From the NCBI RefSeq assembly GCF_008831235.1, contig NZ_WBKF01000002.1:248001-312000 (forward strand): 64,000 nt of DNA, in the 5' to 3' direction. This document shows, in pieces, positions 41,193 to 49,442 of this stretch (the first letter of the stretch is position 1; each line of letters starts with the position of its first letter). This stretch comes from Pseudoclavibacter sp. CFCC 11306. GTDB taxonomy: Bacteria; Actinomycetota; Actinomycetes; Actinomycetales; Microbacteriaceae. A program made the position numbers and the translations under genes. A model generated the notes under the pieces. The model was given only the letters and a program-made list of their open reading frames with translations, did no database searches and was not told the origin of the DNA.

Positions 41193-41413
41193 CTGCGTCG
41201 TGACCGGGCCGGTGTACGGATGACTCTCACCGGTGTTTCTGCGCGAGGCGAACATGATCGCCATCTTGCCACTGGCGGGGTGCGTCGTCTGCATTGCACG
41301 GCGTGTCACGGAAGCGACACTGAACGCGGTCGCGAGCAGCAGGCCGGACGAATTGGGCGGATGTCGGGCGGCTTCTCGTGGCACACTGCTCGGCCAAGAG
41401 TGCGCCGGATGCG

Positions 41414-41455
41414 AAAGAAGGCCCCTCTCCCGCGTAAATGCTGGGGAGAGGAGCC
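41414..41455 (-). terminator. Terminator of tRNA-Lys
   Basis: GGAGAGGGGCC-like arms (41420-41431 with 41444-41455) pair with one mismatch. On the minus strand the stem is followed by TTCTTTC. Confidence 0.7.
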
Positions 41456-41464
41456 CTCGTGACG

Positions 41465-41537
41465 TGCCCCCCGAGAGTTTCGATCTCTCTACCCGCGGAT
41501 TAAAAGTCCGCTGCTCTTCCGATTGAGCTAGAGGGGC
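41465..41537 (-). tRNA. tRNA-Lys (anticodon TTT)
   Basis: The 73-base minus-strand sequence folds as a cloverleaf: acceptor GCCCCTC/GGGGGGC with one T-G pair, anticodon arm GCGGA-CTTTTAA-TCCGC giving TTT, and T arm GAGAG/CTCTC around ATCGAAA. The discriminator is A. CCA is not encoded. Confidence 0.94.
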
Positions 41538-41608
41538 CCAGTGCGCTTTGCGGCGCACCGCCCATCATTGTGCCACAATCGTCGAACCTTTCGCTACCAG
41601 TGCTCCTA

Positions 41609-41637
41609 TTTACTTAGGCTAACTAATTGTCTAGTGT
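41609..41637 (+). promoter_or_regulatory. Possible promoter with MarR operator before marR
   Basis: TTTACT (41609-41614) and TAGTGT (41632-41637) are separated by 17 bases. The spacer contains the imperfect inverted repeat TTAGGCTAACTAA, which resembles TTAG-CTAA operators bound by MarR proteins that repress their own MFS operons. Confidence 0.4.
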
Positions 41638-41647
41638 TGTAGCCAAC

Positions 41648-42163
41648 ATGAGTGTCTCTTCTACCTCTGAACCTGTCTCACGATCACAGCCCCAGTCGAC
41701 TCCGCCGGCTCCGGCGATCGCTGACGGCTCTGACTCCGCCTCGCTCCGCACGATCGCCGACCTCGCCGAAGAGCTGCGCACTGCGGTGGCTCGTATCAAC
41801 CGGCGGCTGCGCTCAGAGAACCCCGGCGGCGTCACTCCGGCTCAGCTGACCGTGCTGCTCACCCTCGACCGCAGCGGCGAGCAGACGCTGGGCTCGCTGG
41901 CCGAGATCGTCATGGTCAGCCCTCCGTCGATGAACCGCACTGTGTCGCATCTGGTCGAGGCCGGTCTCGTCGAGCGCGAGCAGTCGCAGACCGACCGTCG
42001 CGTGACGCGACTGCGCATCACGGCATCCGGCCGAGTCGAAGCCGACCGCACCCGGGCTCACCGCGACGAATGGCTCGGGCGGCAGCTCGCGGCTCTCACC
42101 GTCGAGCAGCGCGCCGAGCTCGGCCGCGCCGCCGCATACCTCAGCGAGGTCGCCGCCCGATGA
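41648..42163 (+). CDS. MarR-family transcriptional regulator
   Basis: This 171-residue winged-helix regulator has the MarR core TPAQLTVLLTLDRSGEQTLGSLAE, recognition helix SPPSMNRTVSHLVEAGLVER and wing SQTDRRVTRLRIT. The first 25 residues are low-complexity Ser/Pro. The ATG at 41648 is chosen since it follows the predicted promoter; no good ribosome site is seen. The stop overlaps the MFS start by four bases (ATGA). It likely represses the operon until a toxic ligand binds. Confidence 0.9.
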   Translation: MSVSSTSEPVSRSQPQSTPPAPAIADGSDSASLRTIADLAEELRTAVARINRRLRSENPGGVTPAQLTVLLTLDRSGEQTLGSLAEIVMVSPPSMNRTVSHLVEAGLVEREQSQTDRRVTRLRITASGRVEADRTRAHRDEWLGRQLAALTVEQRAELGRAAAYLSEVAAR

Positions 42164-43647
42164 TCTCGACCTTTCGCTCGCTCGCGGTGCGCAACTATCG
42201 CTGCTGGTTCGCTGGCGCGCTGGTCTCGAACGTCGGCATGTGGATGCAGCGCACGGCCCAAGACTGGATCGTTCTGACCCAGCTCACCGACCACGACGCG
42301 GCTGCCGTCGGCGTCATCACGGCCCTGCAGTTCGGCCCGCAGCTCCTGCTGACGCCGCTGGCCGGAATGGTGTGCGACCGGTTCCAGCGTCGTCGTGTGC
42401 TGTTGGTGACCCAGATCGTCATGGGGCTGCTCGGCTTCGCCTTGGGCGCTTGGGTGCTGCTCGGCAGCCCCGATCTGCTGCACATCTATGCCTTCGCCCT
42501 TGCCCTCGGCGTGGTCAGTGCGTTCGACACCCCGGCCCGTCAGGTGTTCGTCAGCGACCTGGTTCCCCGTGGAGCGGTCGGCAACGCGGTCGCGCTCAAC
42601 TCCACGTCGTTCAACCTCTCGCGCATGGCCGGCCCGGCCGTCGCCGGTGTGCTCATCGCGATCGTCGGCGCGGGCTGGGTGTTCGTGATCAACGGATTCA
42701 CCTTCGTCGGGGTGATCGCGGCGCTGCTGCTGATTCGTCCTCGCGACTACTACGGCGAACCCGTCGCGACCACGCCCAAGACGGCGCGCACCAGCGGCAT
42801 CCTCGAGGGCATTCGCTACGTGCGCGGACGCTCCGATCTGCAGCTCGTGATGCTGATGATTTTCTTGATCGGCACCTTCGGCATGAACTTTCCGGTTCTG
42901 CTCTCGGCGATGGTCACTGTCACGTATCAGCAGGGGGCGCAGGAGTACGGCGTCATCTCGTCGGTGCTCGGCATCGGCTCGCTCGTCGGTGCGCTCATCA
43001 GCGCCTCTCTCGAACGGCCTCGGCTGCGCAGCGTGATGCTCGGTGCCGTCGGCTTCGGGTTCGTCATGCTCGGAGCCGCCTTCGCCCCGACGCTGCTCAC
43101 CTTCGCGATCGCACTGGTCGCGCTGGGGCTGTGTACGCAGACCATTCTCGCCAGCGCCAACGGCTACGTGCAGCTGACCAGTGCCCCCACCGTGCGCGGC
43201 CGCGTGATGGCGCTCTACATGGCGCTGCTGATGGGCGGAACCCCGTTCGGCGCACCGCTGGTCGGCTGGGTGGCGAACACGTTCGGCCCTCGCTGGTCGT
43301 TGGTCGTCGCCGCAGCCTCGGGTCTGGCAGCAGCAGGAGCGGCGGCCTGGTGGCTCTTTCTCACGCACCATGGCCGTCTGCACCGAAACCCCGACGGCGG
43401 GCTGCGTCATGCCTTCGTCATCGAGCTCGACGGGGGTGAGGCTCGCACGCCGGCGGATGTCGACCTTGCGGCCGCCTCGAAGCCCAGAGCCGAGCACGCG
43501 GGGGCCGGTGACGACGGCGATCGGCAGCCTGTCACTCAGCCGGTCTCGACCGTGACGACCGAGATCGCCGTGATCGACGTCGACAGGCTCGGACGGCGTC
43601 GCCGAGTGCAGCGGCGGCAGAGGCCTCCGCATACACTGGAGCGGTGA
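42160..43647 (+). CDS. MFS exporter (MFS_3 / EntS-like)
   Basis: This is a multidrug or siderophore exporter with 12 helices and 495 residues. It starts with the family sequence RNYRCWFAGALVSNVGMWMQRTAQDW; motif A is MVCDRFQRRRVL and SAFDTPARQVFVSDLVPR is also typical. The C-terminal 75 residues are hydrophilic and unusual for the family, rich in Asp, Thr and Arg. The gene is coupled to marR and to the next unknown gene by four-base overlaps on both sides. EntS-type exporters and the nearby siderophore-interacting protein hint at iron, but this is not proven. Confidence 0.87.
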   Translation: MISTFRSLAVRNYRCWFAGALVSNVGMWMQRTAQDWIVLTQLTDHDAAAVGVITALQFGPQLLLTPLAGMVCDRFQRRRVLLVTQIVMGLLGFALGAWVLLGSPDLLHIYAFALALGVVSAFDTPARQVFVSDLVPRGAVGNAVALNSTSFNLSRMAGPAVAGVLIAIVGAGWVFVINGFTFVGVIAALLLIRPRDYYGEPVATTPKTARTSGILEGIRYVRGRSDLQLVMLMIFLIGTFGMNFPVLLSAMVTVTYQQGAQEYGVISSVLGIGSLVGALISASLERPRLRSVMLGAVGFGFVMLGAAFAPTLLTFAIALVALGLCTQTILASANGYVQLTSAPTVRGRVMALYMALLMGGTPFGAPLVGWVANTFGPRWSLVVAAASGLAAAGAAAWWLFLTHHGRLHRNPDGGLRHAFVIELDGGEARTPADVDLAAASKPRAEHAGAGDDGDRQPVTQPVSTVTTEIAVIDVDRLGRRRRVQRRQRPPHTLER

Positions 43648-44270
43648 GAGAACACCACAGACCCGTGCTCTTCGGCGACGGGGAGTTCGAAAGAATCGAA
43701 GGCGCAGCCGACCCGGCGGCGGTCTACCGCCTAGCTCATGAGACCGCCCGAACTCTGATGGCTCGGGCTCGAGGCATGGACGATGAGAACGTGCTCAAAC
43801 GACTGTCTCACTACACCGACGAGCACGGCGTCGAAACGATCACGGAGCTTTGGGCGACCGCCTCTGCCGAGAGTCTGCCCGGCGTGCTCTGGCGCATCTA
43901 TCTGCTGCGCAGCCTCATCATGGCGTCGACCGAAGAGGTGACCGCGCTCTACGACCTCGGGGTCCGGCGGCTGAGCACCGCAGACCCGATCGTCACCGGG
44001 CTCGACACGCCCGCACAGGTGCTCGAAGTGCAGCGACTCAGCGAACGCATCCTGCGGGGCGTCTTCAGCGGCGACTTCCACCTGGCTCTGATGCAGGCGG
44101 CGGCGTTCTGCAGCGTTCTCGCGGCCGGCTGCCTGGCGCACGTCGACGTGATCGAGCTCACCGAGCCGGATGCGGCCGCACGACTCACCCGCCAGGCCGG
44201 GACGCTCACCGACATGGTCGTGGTCTTTCGCAGGGGGGCTGTGCTCTGGACGCAGGATGCCCTAGACTGA
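43644..44270 (+). CDS. Conserved-looking protein of unknown function coupled to the MFS gene
   Basis: I do not recognise this 208-residue protein. It is mostly helical and soluble, with no signal peptide. Segments that stand out are VYRLAHETARTLMARARG (about 28-45), LPGVLWRIYLLRSLIMAS (about 77-94) and MQAAAFCSVLAAGCLAHVDV (about 150-169), with two cysteines in the last. The GTG at 43644 overlaps the MFS stop (GTGA) and has GGAG three bases upstream. Its place as third gene of a marR-MFS operon suggests a role with the transported compound or in regulation. Confidence 0.75.
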   Translation: MREHHRPVLFGDGEFERIEGAADPAAVYRLAHETARTLMARARGMDDENVLKRLSHYTDEHGVETITELWATASAESLPGVLWRIYLLRSLIMASTEEVTALYDLGVRRLSTADPIVTGLDTPAQVLEVQRLSERILRGVFSGDFHLALMQAAAFCSVLAAGCLAHVDVIELTEPDAAARLTRQAGTLTDMVVVFRRGAVLWTQDALD

Positions 44271-44273
44271 CAT

Positions 44274-44372
44274 GGCTCTCGGCAACGGGAGCTGGCCAGG
44301 TCGTGTAACCCCGGGCTCCAACTTTTGCCGCTTCGAGCGGCCTTCCGCCGAGAGGCGTTCGCGGCCTGGCCA
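44274..44372 (+). ncRNA. Candidate structured 5' leader of the siderophore-interacting protein gene
   Basis: A TAGACT box at 44263-44268 would start a transcript near 44275, about 165 bases before the ATG at 44439. The leader can form GCTCTCG-GCAA-CGGGAGC, GCCGC-TTCGA-GCGGC (44327-44341) and CGCC-GAGA-GGCG (44346-44357). A distant pair CTCTCGGC (44276-44283) with GCCGAGAG (44347-44354) competes with the first and third hairpins, and TGGCCAGG (44293-44300) can pair with CCTGGCCA (44365-44372). Mutually exclusive helices fit an attenuator or riboswitch, but high GC content makes chance pairing common. I do not recognise a known family. Confidence 0.35.
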
Positions 44373-44438
44373 CACCACTTCTGATCGAGGGCGATGACGT
44401 GCCGATCGGCTGCCTCCCCGAGAGAGACAGGATCCGAC

Positions 44439-45260
44439 ATGCTCGACCGCCAGCGCATCCGCCATGACCTCAGAGTTCGCGAGGTGACGGTCAGCGCCGT
44501 CTCGCAGATCTCGCCTTCCATGCGGCGAATCACCTTCTCGTCGCCGACGCTCGACGACTTTCTCGCACCCGGGCCGGCCGATCACGTCAAGCTCTTTCTG
44601 CCTGACGCGCACGGGGTGATCAACGCGCCCGCCGTCGATGCCGAGGGCCGCCTGCGACGCCCTGATGCGCCGCTGATCAGCCGTGACTACACCCCACGCG
44701 CGTGGCGTGCCGCCGAGGGCGGGCACGAGGCACAGATCGACATTGACTTCGTGCTGCACGAAGGCGGACCGGCGACGAACTGGGCGCGTGCGGCAGCCGT
44801 CGGAGACCACTTGGTGATCGCGGGCCCGCGTGGATCGCGCACGGCTCCGCTCGAAGCCGCTCGCGCCGTGCTGATCGCGGATGCGACGGCACTGCCCGCC
44901 TTGGCCCGCTGGCTCGAGACTCTGCCGGGTCGTACGGTCATCGACGTGATCGTGTGGGGCACTGACGAGGCCGATGCCGAGTATCTCGACGTGCGGCTGC
45001 GAACCCGCATCGCCAGCCTGAACTGGGTGCCTGCGGATGCGCCGTCATCGGCTCTCGAGGATGCCGTCGCCGGCATCGACTTCGATGCGGGCACGTTCGT
45101 CTGGGCGGCAGGCGAGGCGTCGGCGCTGATTCCGGTGCGGCGTCATCTGCGCGGTCTCGAGGTGCTCGACCGTCGCGATCTCGACGTGCAGGGGTACTGG
45201 AAGCGGGGCGTGGTGGCCCTTGACCATCACGCCCCGCTCGATCCCAGCGATCCGGAGTGA
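44439..45260 (+). CDS. Siderophore-interacting protein (FAD-dependent ferric-siderophore reductase, ViuB/SIP family)
   Basis: This flavoprotein releases iron from imported siderophores by reduction in the cytosol. It has 273 residues. The FAD-binding barrel carries ISRDYTPRAW (the RxYTxR motif) and GPATNWARAAAVGD with HLVIAGPRGS; the C-terminal SIP domain contains LIADATALPALARWLE and TFVWAAGEASALIPVRR, ending in GYWKRG. The ATG at 44439 follows AGGA at eight bases. It follows the marR operon by 168 bases with its own TAGACT promoter and a structured leader candidate. Confidence 0.92.
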   Translation: MLDRQRIRHDLRVREVTVSAVSQISPSMRRITFSSPTLDDFLAPGPADHVKLFLPDAHGVINAPAVDAEGRLRRPDAPLISRDYTPRAWRAAEGGHEAQIDIDFVLHEGGPATNWARAAAVGDHLVIAGPRGSRTAPLEAARAVLIADATALPALARWLETLPGRTVIDVIVWGTDEADAEYLDVRLRTRIASLNWVPADAPSSALEDAVAGIDFDAGTFVWAAGEASALIPVRRHLRGLEVLDRRDLDVQGYWKRGVVALDHHAPLDPSDPE

Positions 45261-45272
45261 CCCGACACTGAC

Positions 45273-45303
45273 GCCGTCGGCTTCCCCCTCCGAAGCCGAC
45301 GGC
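45273..45303. terminator. Terminator between convergent SIP and pstB genes
   Basis: GCCGTCGGCTTC (45273-45284) pairs perfectly with GAAGCCGACGGC (45292-45303). It lacks a long U run on either side but lies in the only gap between two converging genes. Confidence 0.7.
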
Positions 45304-45317
45304 AGCCGGTGTTTGCT

Positions 45318-46097
45318 CTATCCGAAGCGTCCCGAGATGTAGTCCTCGGTCTCTTTCTCAGCCGGATTGGCGAAGATCTTGCGCGTGTCGTCGTACTCGA
45401 TGAGACGGCCAGGCTTGCCGGTGCCCTCGATGTTGAAGAACGCGGTCTTGTCAGAGACACGTGAGGCCTGCTGCATATTGTGCGTCACGATCACGATCGT
45501 GTACTGCAGCTTCAGCTCTTCGATCAGATCTTCGATGGCCAGCGTCGAGATCGGGTCGAGTGCGGAGCAGGGCTCGTCCATCAGCACCACATCGGGCTTC
45601 ACCGCGATGGTGCGCGCGATGCACAGACGCTGCTGCTGGCCTCCCGAGAGGCCTGAGCCCGGGGCGTCGAGTCGGTCTTTGACCTCGTTCCAGAGGTTTG
45701 CTCCCCGCAGCGACTTCTCCACGAGCTCGTCGGCGTCGCTGCGCGAGATGCGTCTGTTGTTCAGCGTGACGCCGGCCAGCACGTTCTCGCGAATCGACAT
45801 GGTCGGAAACGGGTTGGGGCGCTGGAACACCATGCCCACCTGGCGGCGCACGAGCACCGGGTCGACGCCCGGGCCGTAGAGGTTCTCGCCGTCGAGCAGC
45901 ACTTCGCCCTCGACACGGGCGCCGGGAATGACCTCGTGCATGCGGTTGAGCGTGCGCAGGAACGTCGACTTGCCACAGCCCGAGGGACCGATGAAGGCCG
46001 TCACTGACTTCGGCTCGATGTCCATGCTGACATCGGCGACGGCCAGGAACTTGCTGTAGTAGACGTTGAGATCCTTGGCGACGATGCGTTTTGACAT
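45318..46097 (-). CDS. pstB: Phosphate ABC transporter ATP-binding protein
   Basis: This is the ATPase of the high-affinity phosphate importer. It has 259 residues: Walker [11 protein letters not shown]-loop [12 protein letters not shown], signature [13 protein letters not shown], Walker [14 protein letters not shown] and switch His in VTHNMQQ. The SALDPIST and NIEGTGKPG segments are PstB-specific. It is the last gene of pstSCAB, 51 bases behind pstA, with AAGGA before the ATG. Confidence 0.97.
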   Translation of the reverse strand: MSKRIVAKDLNVYYSKFLAVADVSMDIEPKSVTAFIGPSGCGKSTFLRTLNRMHEVIPGARVEGEVLLDGENLYGPGVDPVLVRRQVGMVFQRPNPFPTMSIRENVLAGVTLNNRRISRSDADELVEKSLRGANLWNEVKDRLDAPGSGLSGGQQQRLCIARTIAVKPDVVLMDEPCSALDPISTLAIEDLIEELKLQYTIVIVTHNMQQASRVSDKTAFFNIEGTGKPGRLIEYDDTRKIFANPAEKETEDYISGRFG

Positions 46098-46148
46098 GTT
46101 CTGTGAATCCTTACGATGTGGGTCTGCAGGTCGGAGGCGAGGGTGGAG

Positions 46149-47051
46149 CTAGCGCGACTTCGGTGAGAAGATCTTGGCGATGATGCGTGCCGCGAGGTTC
46201 AGCACCATGACGATCAGCACCAGGGTCAGCGCACCGGCCCAGGCGCGGGCATAGTACGGGTCGGCGTCGATGCCGGGGTTCTGGTACTGGTTGTACACGA
46301 ACACCGGCAGGGTCGTCATGCGCTCTGAGAACGCGTTGTAGTTCATGTTCGAAGCCAGGCCGGCGGTGACCAGCAGAGGAGCTGTCTCGCCGATGACGCG
46401 GGCGAGGGCGAGCATGACACCGGTCATGATGCCGGCCACTGAGGTGCGCAGCACGACCTTGACGATGGTGAGCCACTTCGGCACGCCGAGGGCGTATGAG
46501 GCCTCTCGCAGCTCGTTTGGCACCAGGCGAAGCATCTCTTCGGTCGAGCGCACGACCACGGGGATCATGAGCACTGACAGGGCGACCGCACCGGTGATGC
46601 CCATCTTCGCGTCGGCGCCGAAGAAGATCACGAACACTGAGAAGGCGAACAGACCGGCGACGATCGAGGGGATGCCGGTCATCACGTCGACGAAGAACGT
46701 GATTGACTTGGCGAGCCTGCCATGGCCGTACTCGACGAGATACACCGCCGTCATCAGTCCGATCGGCACCGAGATGAGCGCGGCCCAACCCGTGACTATG
46801 AGGGTGCCCACGATGGCATGGATCGCGCCGCCGGGGGCGCCCAGCGGCACCTGCATCGAACTGTTGAAGAACTCGCCGTCAAAGCGCGAGAGCCCCTTCG
46901 AGACGACGACCCAGAGCAGTGAGACGAGTGGGATCAGCGCGATGAGGAATGCGCCCCAGACCACCACGCGCATCGTGACGTCTTTGGCCCGGCGCCGTCG
47001 GCTGTTGCCGGCCAACGCCGAAGAGGCTGAGAGAGTGCTGGCTGTGCTCAT
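46149..47051 (-). CDS. pstA: Phosphate ABC transporter permease PstA
   Basis: This is a six-helix permease of 300 residues. The permease EAA loop is NELREASYALGVPKWLTIVKVVL, and the C-terminal ARVIGETAPLL is typical of PstA. The N-terminus has a cytoplasmic basic segment (NSRRRRAK). The ATG at 47051 shares its A with the pstC stop (TGATG), so the open frame further upstream is not coding. It pairs with PstC to form the channel. Confidence 0.95.
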   Translation of the reverse strand: MSTASTLSASSALAGNSRRRRAKDVTMRVVVWGAFLIALIPLVSLLWVVVSKGLSRFDGEFFNSSMQVPLGAPGGAIHAIVGTLIVTGWAALISVPIGLMTAVYLVEYGHGRLAKSITFFVDVMTGIPSIVAGLFAFSVFVIFFGADAKMGITGAVALSVLMIPVVVRSTEEMLRLVPNELREASYALGVPKWLTIVKVVLRTSVAGIMTGVMLALARVIGETAPLLVTAGLASNMNYNAFSERMTTLPVFVYNQYQNPGIDADPYYARAWAGALTLVLIVMVLNLAARIIAKIFSPKSR

Positions 47052-48010
47052 CAGTTGGCTCCTGAGAATTCCTTGCGGCGGTTGACGATCCAGCGGGCGC
47101 CGAGGTTGGCGGCGATGCTGATCACGAAGAGCACGAGACCGCCGAAGATCAGCACGCTGATCTTCGTGCCTGAGGCCTCGGGAAAGTTCTGCGCGATGGC
47201 GGCGGCGATGGTGTTCGGGTTCTGCCCCTGCAAGAGAGCAAAGCTGACTAGCCCGGGCGTAGCCGAGAGCACCATGGCCACGGCCATGGTCTCGCCGAGT
47301 GCGCGGCCGAGGCCGAGCATCGCACCTGAGATGATGCCCGGGCGTGCGAAGGGCAGCACCGCCATCTTGATCATTTCCCAGTGGGTGGCACCGAGAGCGA
47401 GAGCGGCTTCTTCGTGCAGAGCCGGGGTTTGAAGAAAGACTTCGCGGTTCATGGCGGTCATGATCGGCAGGATCATGATCGCCAGCACGATGGCTGCGGT
47501 CAGTACCGAGGTGGCTGGGTTGGCGACCGGGCCGGCGAACAGCGGGATCCATCCGAGGTAGGTCGACAGCCAGTCGTAGAAGGGCTTGATGGCCGGCGCG
47601 AGCACTGCGATGCCCCAGAGGCCGAAGACGACTGAGGGGATGGCGGCCAGGAGGTCGATGACGTAGCCGAGAACCTGAGCGAACTTGCGGTTCGCGTAGT
47701 GCGAGATGAACAGGCCGATGCCGATCGAGAACGGAAATGCGATCAGGAGGGCGATCAGGGCGACCCACAGCGTGCCGAAGGCGAGCGGCCCGACGTACTC
47801 CCAGACGTTGTCGCCTGCCGTGCCGGGAATGTCGCCGCTCGCCCGCGATGCTCCGAACGCGGGCAGTGCCTGCCCGACCAGGAAGATCGCGACTCCGGCG
47901 AGGATGACCAGGATCAGCACGCCGGCGATGAGCGACGTGCGTGAGAAGACGATGTCGCCGGGGCGCTGTTTCGCCCGGGGTGCGGCTTGAGGGCTTGTGG
48001 TGGTGCTCAT
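47051..48010 (-). CDS. pstC: Phosphate ABC transporter permease PstC
   Basis: This is the partner permease of PstA, 319 residues from the ATG at 48010 with six helices. Conserved segments are AAIPSVVFGLWGIAVLAP, the EAA loop HEEAALALGATHWEMIKMAVLPF and LGRALGETMAVAMV. A second ATG at 48019 would add three residues; the later one is favoured by GGGAA upstream. It follows pstS after a 126-base gap that contains a strong hairpin. Confidence 0.95.
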   Translation of the reverse strand: MSTTTSPQAAPRAKQRPGDIVFSRTSLIAGVLILVILAGVAIFLVGQALPAFGASRASGDIPGTAGDNVWEYVGPLAFGTLWVALIALLIAFPFSIGIGLFISHYANRKFAQVLGYVIDLLAAIPSVVFGLWGIAVLAPAIKPFYDWLSTYLGWIPLFAGPVANPATSVLTAAIVLAIMILPIMTAMNREVFLQTPALHEEAALALGATHWEMIKMAVLPFARPGIISGAMLGLGRALGETMAVAMVLSATPGLVSFALLQGQNPNTIAAAIAQNFPEASGTKISVLIFGGLVLFVISIAANLGARWIVNRRKEFSGAN

Positions 48011-48065
48011 GGTTCCCATCGGGTCAGAACGTGGAGGCGCGTGGAGAAGTGCTGCTGGGTGATGA

Positions 48066-48103
48066 CTGAGGCGGAGCGACGAAGGTGTGTCGCTCCGCCT
48101 CAG
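48066..48103 (-). terminator. Partial terminator / mRNA-processing hairpin between pstS and pstC
   Basis: CTGAGGCGGAGCGAC (48066-48080) pairs perfectly with GTCGCTCCGCCTCAG (48089-48103). No U tract follows on the minus strand. Such hairpins behind a binding-protein gene usually stabilise its message and reduce read-through into the permeases. Confidence 0.65.
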
Positions 48104-48136
48104 CGAGGCTCGCGATGGGCGACCGGGTGTCTCTGG

Positions 48137-49210
48137 CTACTTGATCGCGTTGACCGCGGTCTTCGCCTTCTCGGTGACGGCATCGCTCAGCGGCGCCGAG
48201 CCGGCGTGGTCAGCAGCCTGCTTCTGGCCGTCGGCGCTGATGACGTACTCGAAGTAGGCCTTGACGAGCTCGCCCTTGCCTTCGGTCTGGTACTCCTGGC
48301 AGCCGATCAGGTAGCTGACCAGCACGATCGGGTAGGCACCCTCGACGCTGTAGTCGAGCTTGTACGCCAGATCGGCGTCGCCGCGGCCGTCGATGAGCTT
48401 CGAGTGCTCGACGATCTTGGCGGCAGCGTCGGCCGAGTACTTGACGCCGTTGACGGCGACAGTGCCGAGGTCGCCGGCCTGAGAGGCGTCGAGGTAGCCG
48501 ATGGCACCCTCTGCGCTGCTCAGCGCCTGCTTGACGCCCTGGGTCTTCTGAGCCGACTGTGCGTTCGGGTTTGAGGCGAAGGGGAAGGTCTCGCCGACCT
48601 CTGCGCCGCCGAAGGCGTCAGCGGCCTCTGACTTCAGGTAGTTCAGGAAGTTCTTGGTGGTGCCCGACTCGTCGCCGCGGAAGATCACCTTGATGGTGGT
48701 GTCGGGCAGCGTGACACCGGAGTTGAGGTCGGCGATGGCCGGGTCGTTCCACTTGGTGATCTGACCGGCGAAGATCTTGGTGATCGTCGGAGCGTCCAGG
48801 CTCAGCGAGTCGATACCGTTGAGCTTGAAGGCCACGGCGATGGGCGAGATGTACGCGGGAATCTCGACGATGTCACTGGTCTTGCAGGCGGCGAACTTGC
48901 CGGCCAGCTCATCGGTGCTGACAGCGGCGTCACTGCCCGCGAAGTCGGCGGTGCCGCCGATGAACGCCTTGCGTCCGGCGCCCGAGCCCTCGGGGTCGTA
49001 GTTGACGGTCACGCCCGAGTTCGCAGCGGTGAAGCCGGCCTTCCATGCCTCCTGCGCGCCGCTCTGGCTCGAAGCTCCCGAGCCGCTGATCTGACCGCTC
49101 AGCGAAGAGGTCGATGAGCTGCTGCCGCTCTCGTTGCTGGCGCAGGCCGACAGCGAGATAGCGGCGACGCCGAGCAGTGCGGCGGCCTGGATGAGGCGAG
49201 TCTTCTTCAC
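48137..49210 (-). CDS. pstS: Phosphate-binding lipoprotein PstS
   Basis: This is the extracellular phosphate-binding protein of the importer. It has 357 residues with a signal peptide and lipobox SLSAC (C23), then a Ser/Gly-rich linker. Phosphate-binding segments are GSGAS, GSDAAVS and GDESGTTKNF. The GTG at 49210 is chosen: GAAAGGG lies seven bases upstream, and the signal peptide begins KKTRLIQ immediately after. A PHO-box-like repeat lies about 95-115 bases upstream, just above a TAGGTT -10 candidate (49277-49272). Confidence 0.96.
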   Translation of the reverse strand: MKKTRLIQAAALLGVAAISLSACASNESGSSSSTSSLSGQISGSGASSQSGAQEAWKAGFTAANSGVTVNYDPEGSGAGRKAFIGGTADFAGSDAAVSTDELAGKFAACKTSDIVEIPAYISPIAVAFKLNGIDSLSLDAPTITKIFAGQITKWNDPAIADLNSGVTLPDTTIKVIFRGDESGTTKNFLNYLKSEAADAFGGAEVGETFPFASNPNAQSAQKTQGVKQALSSAEGAIGYLDASQAGDLGTVAVNGVKYSADAAAKIVEHSKLIDGRGDADLAYKLDYSVEGAYPIVLVSYLIGCQEYQTEGKGELVKAYFEYVISADGQKQAADHAGSAPLSDAVTEKAKTAVNAIK

Positions 49211-49304
49211 GATGTACCCTTTCAGGTTTCTTGCATGCGGCCGCAGGGAGAAGCGGCCCGGTTCGGTTCTCAACCTACGGATGCTCGGTGTCGAGATTCT
49301 CACC

Positions 49305-49326
49305 AGTGCCTTAACGGCAGGTGAAC
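49305..49326 (-). promoter_or_regulatory. PHO-box-like tandem repeat upstream of pstS
   Basis: Reading the minus strand, GTTCACCTGCC is followed directly by GTTAAGGCACT, two 11-nt units in the format of the PhoP/RegX3 box (GTTCACC-type repeats). It lies just above the -35 region for a TAGGTT box at 49277-49272. RegX3 is encoded 10 kb downstream in this window. Confidence 0.55.
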
Positions 49327-49442
49327 GACGGAGGGCCGTTCGGGTCGTGCCCTGAGAGCACTCTGCCCGAGCCACCTCGTGAATAGGATGGCCCGGGCAG
49401 GTTGCCGTGCTCGCTCAGCGCTTCGCTCAGCGGCGAGGCAGG

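Noticed and set aside
42058-43632. 524-codon open frame opposite the EntS-like exporter
   Set aside because: Antisense shadow; composition is Arg/His/Asp/Glu-rich and no motif is seen.
49409-49432. Direct repeat TCGCTCAGCG twice between pstS and the Nudix gene
   Set aside because: Short and close together, it could be a local duplication or part of a weak hairpin; nothing supports a function.
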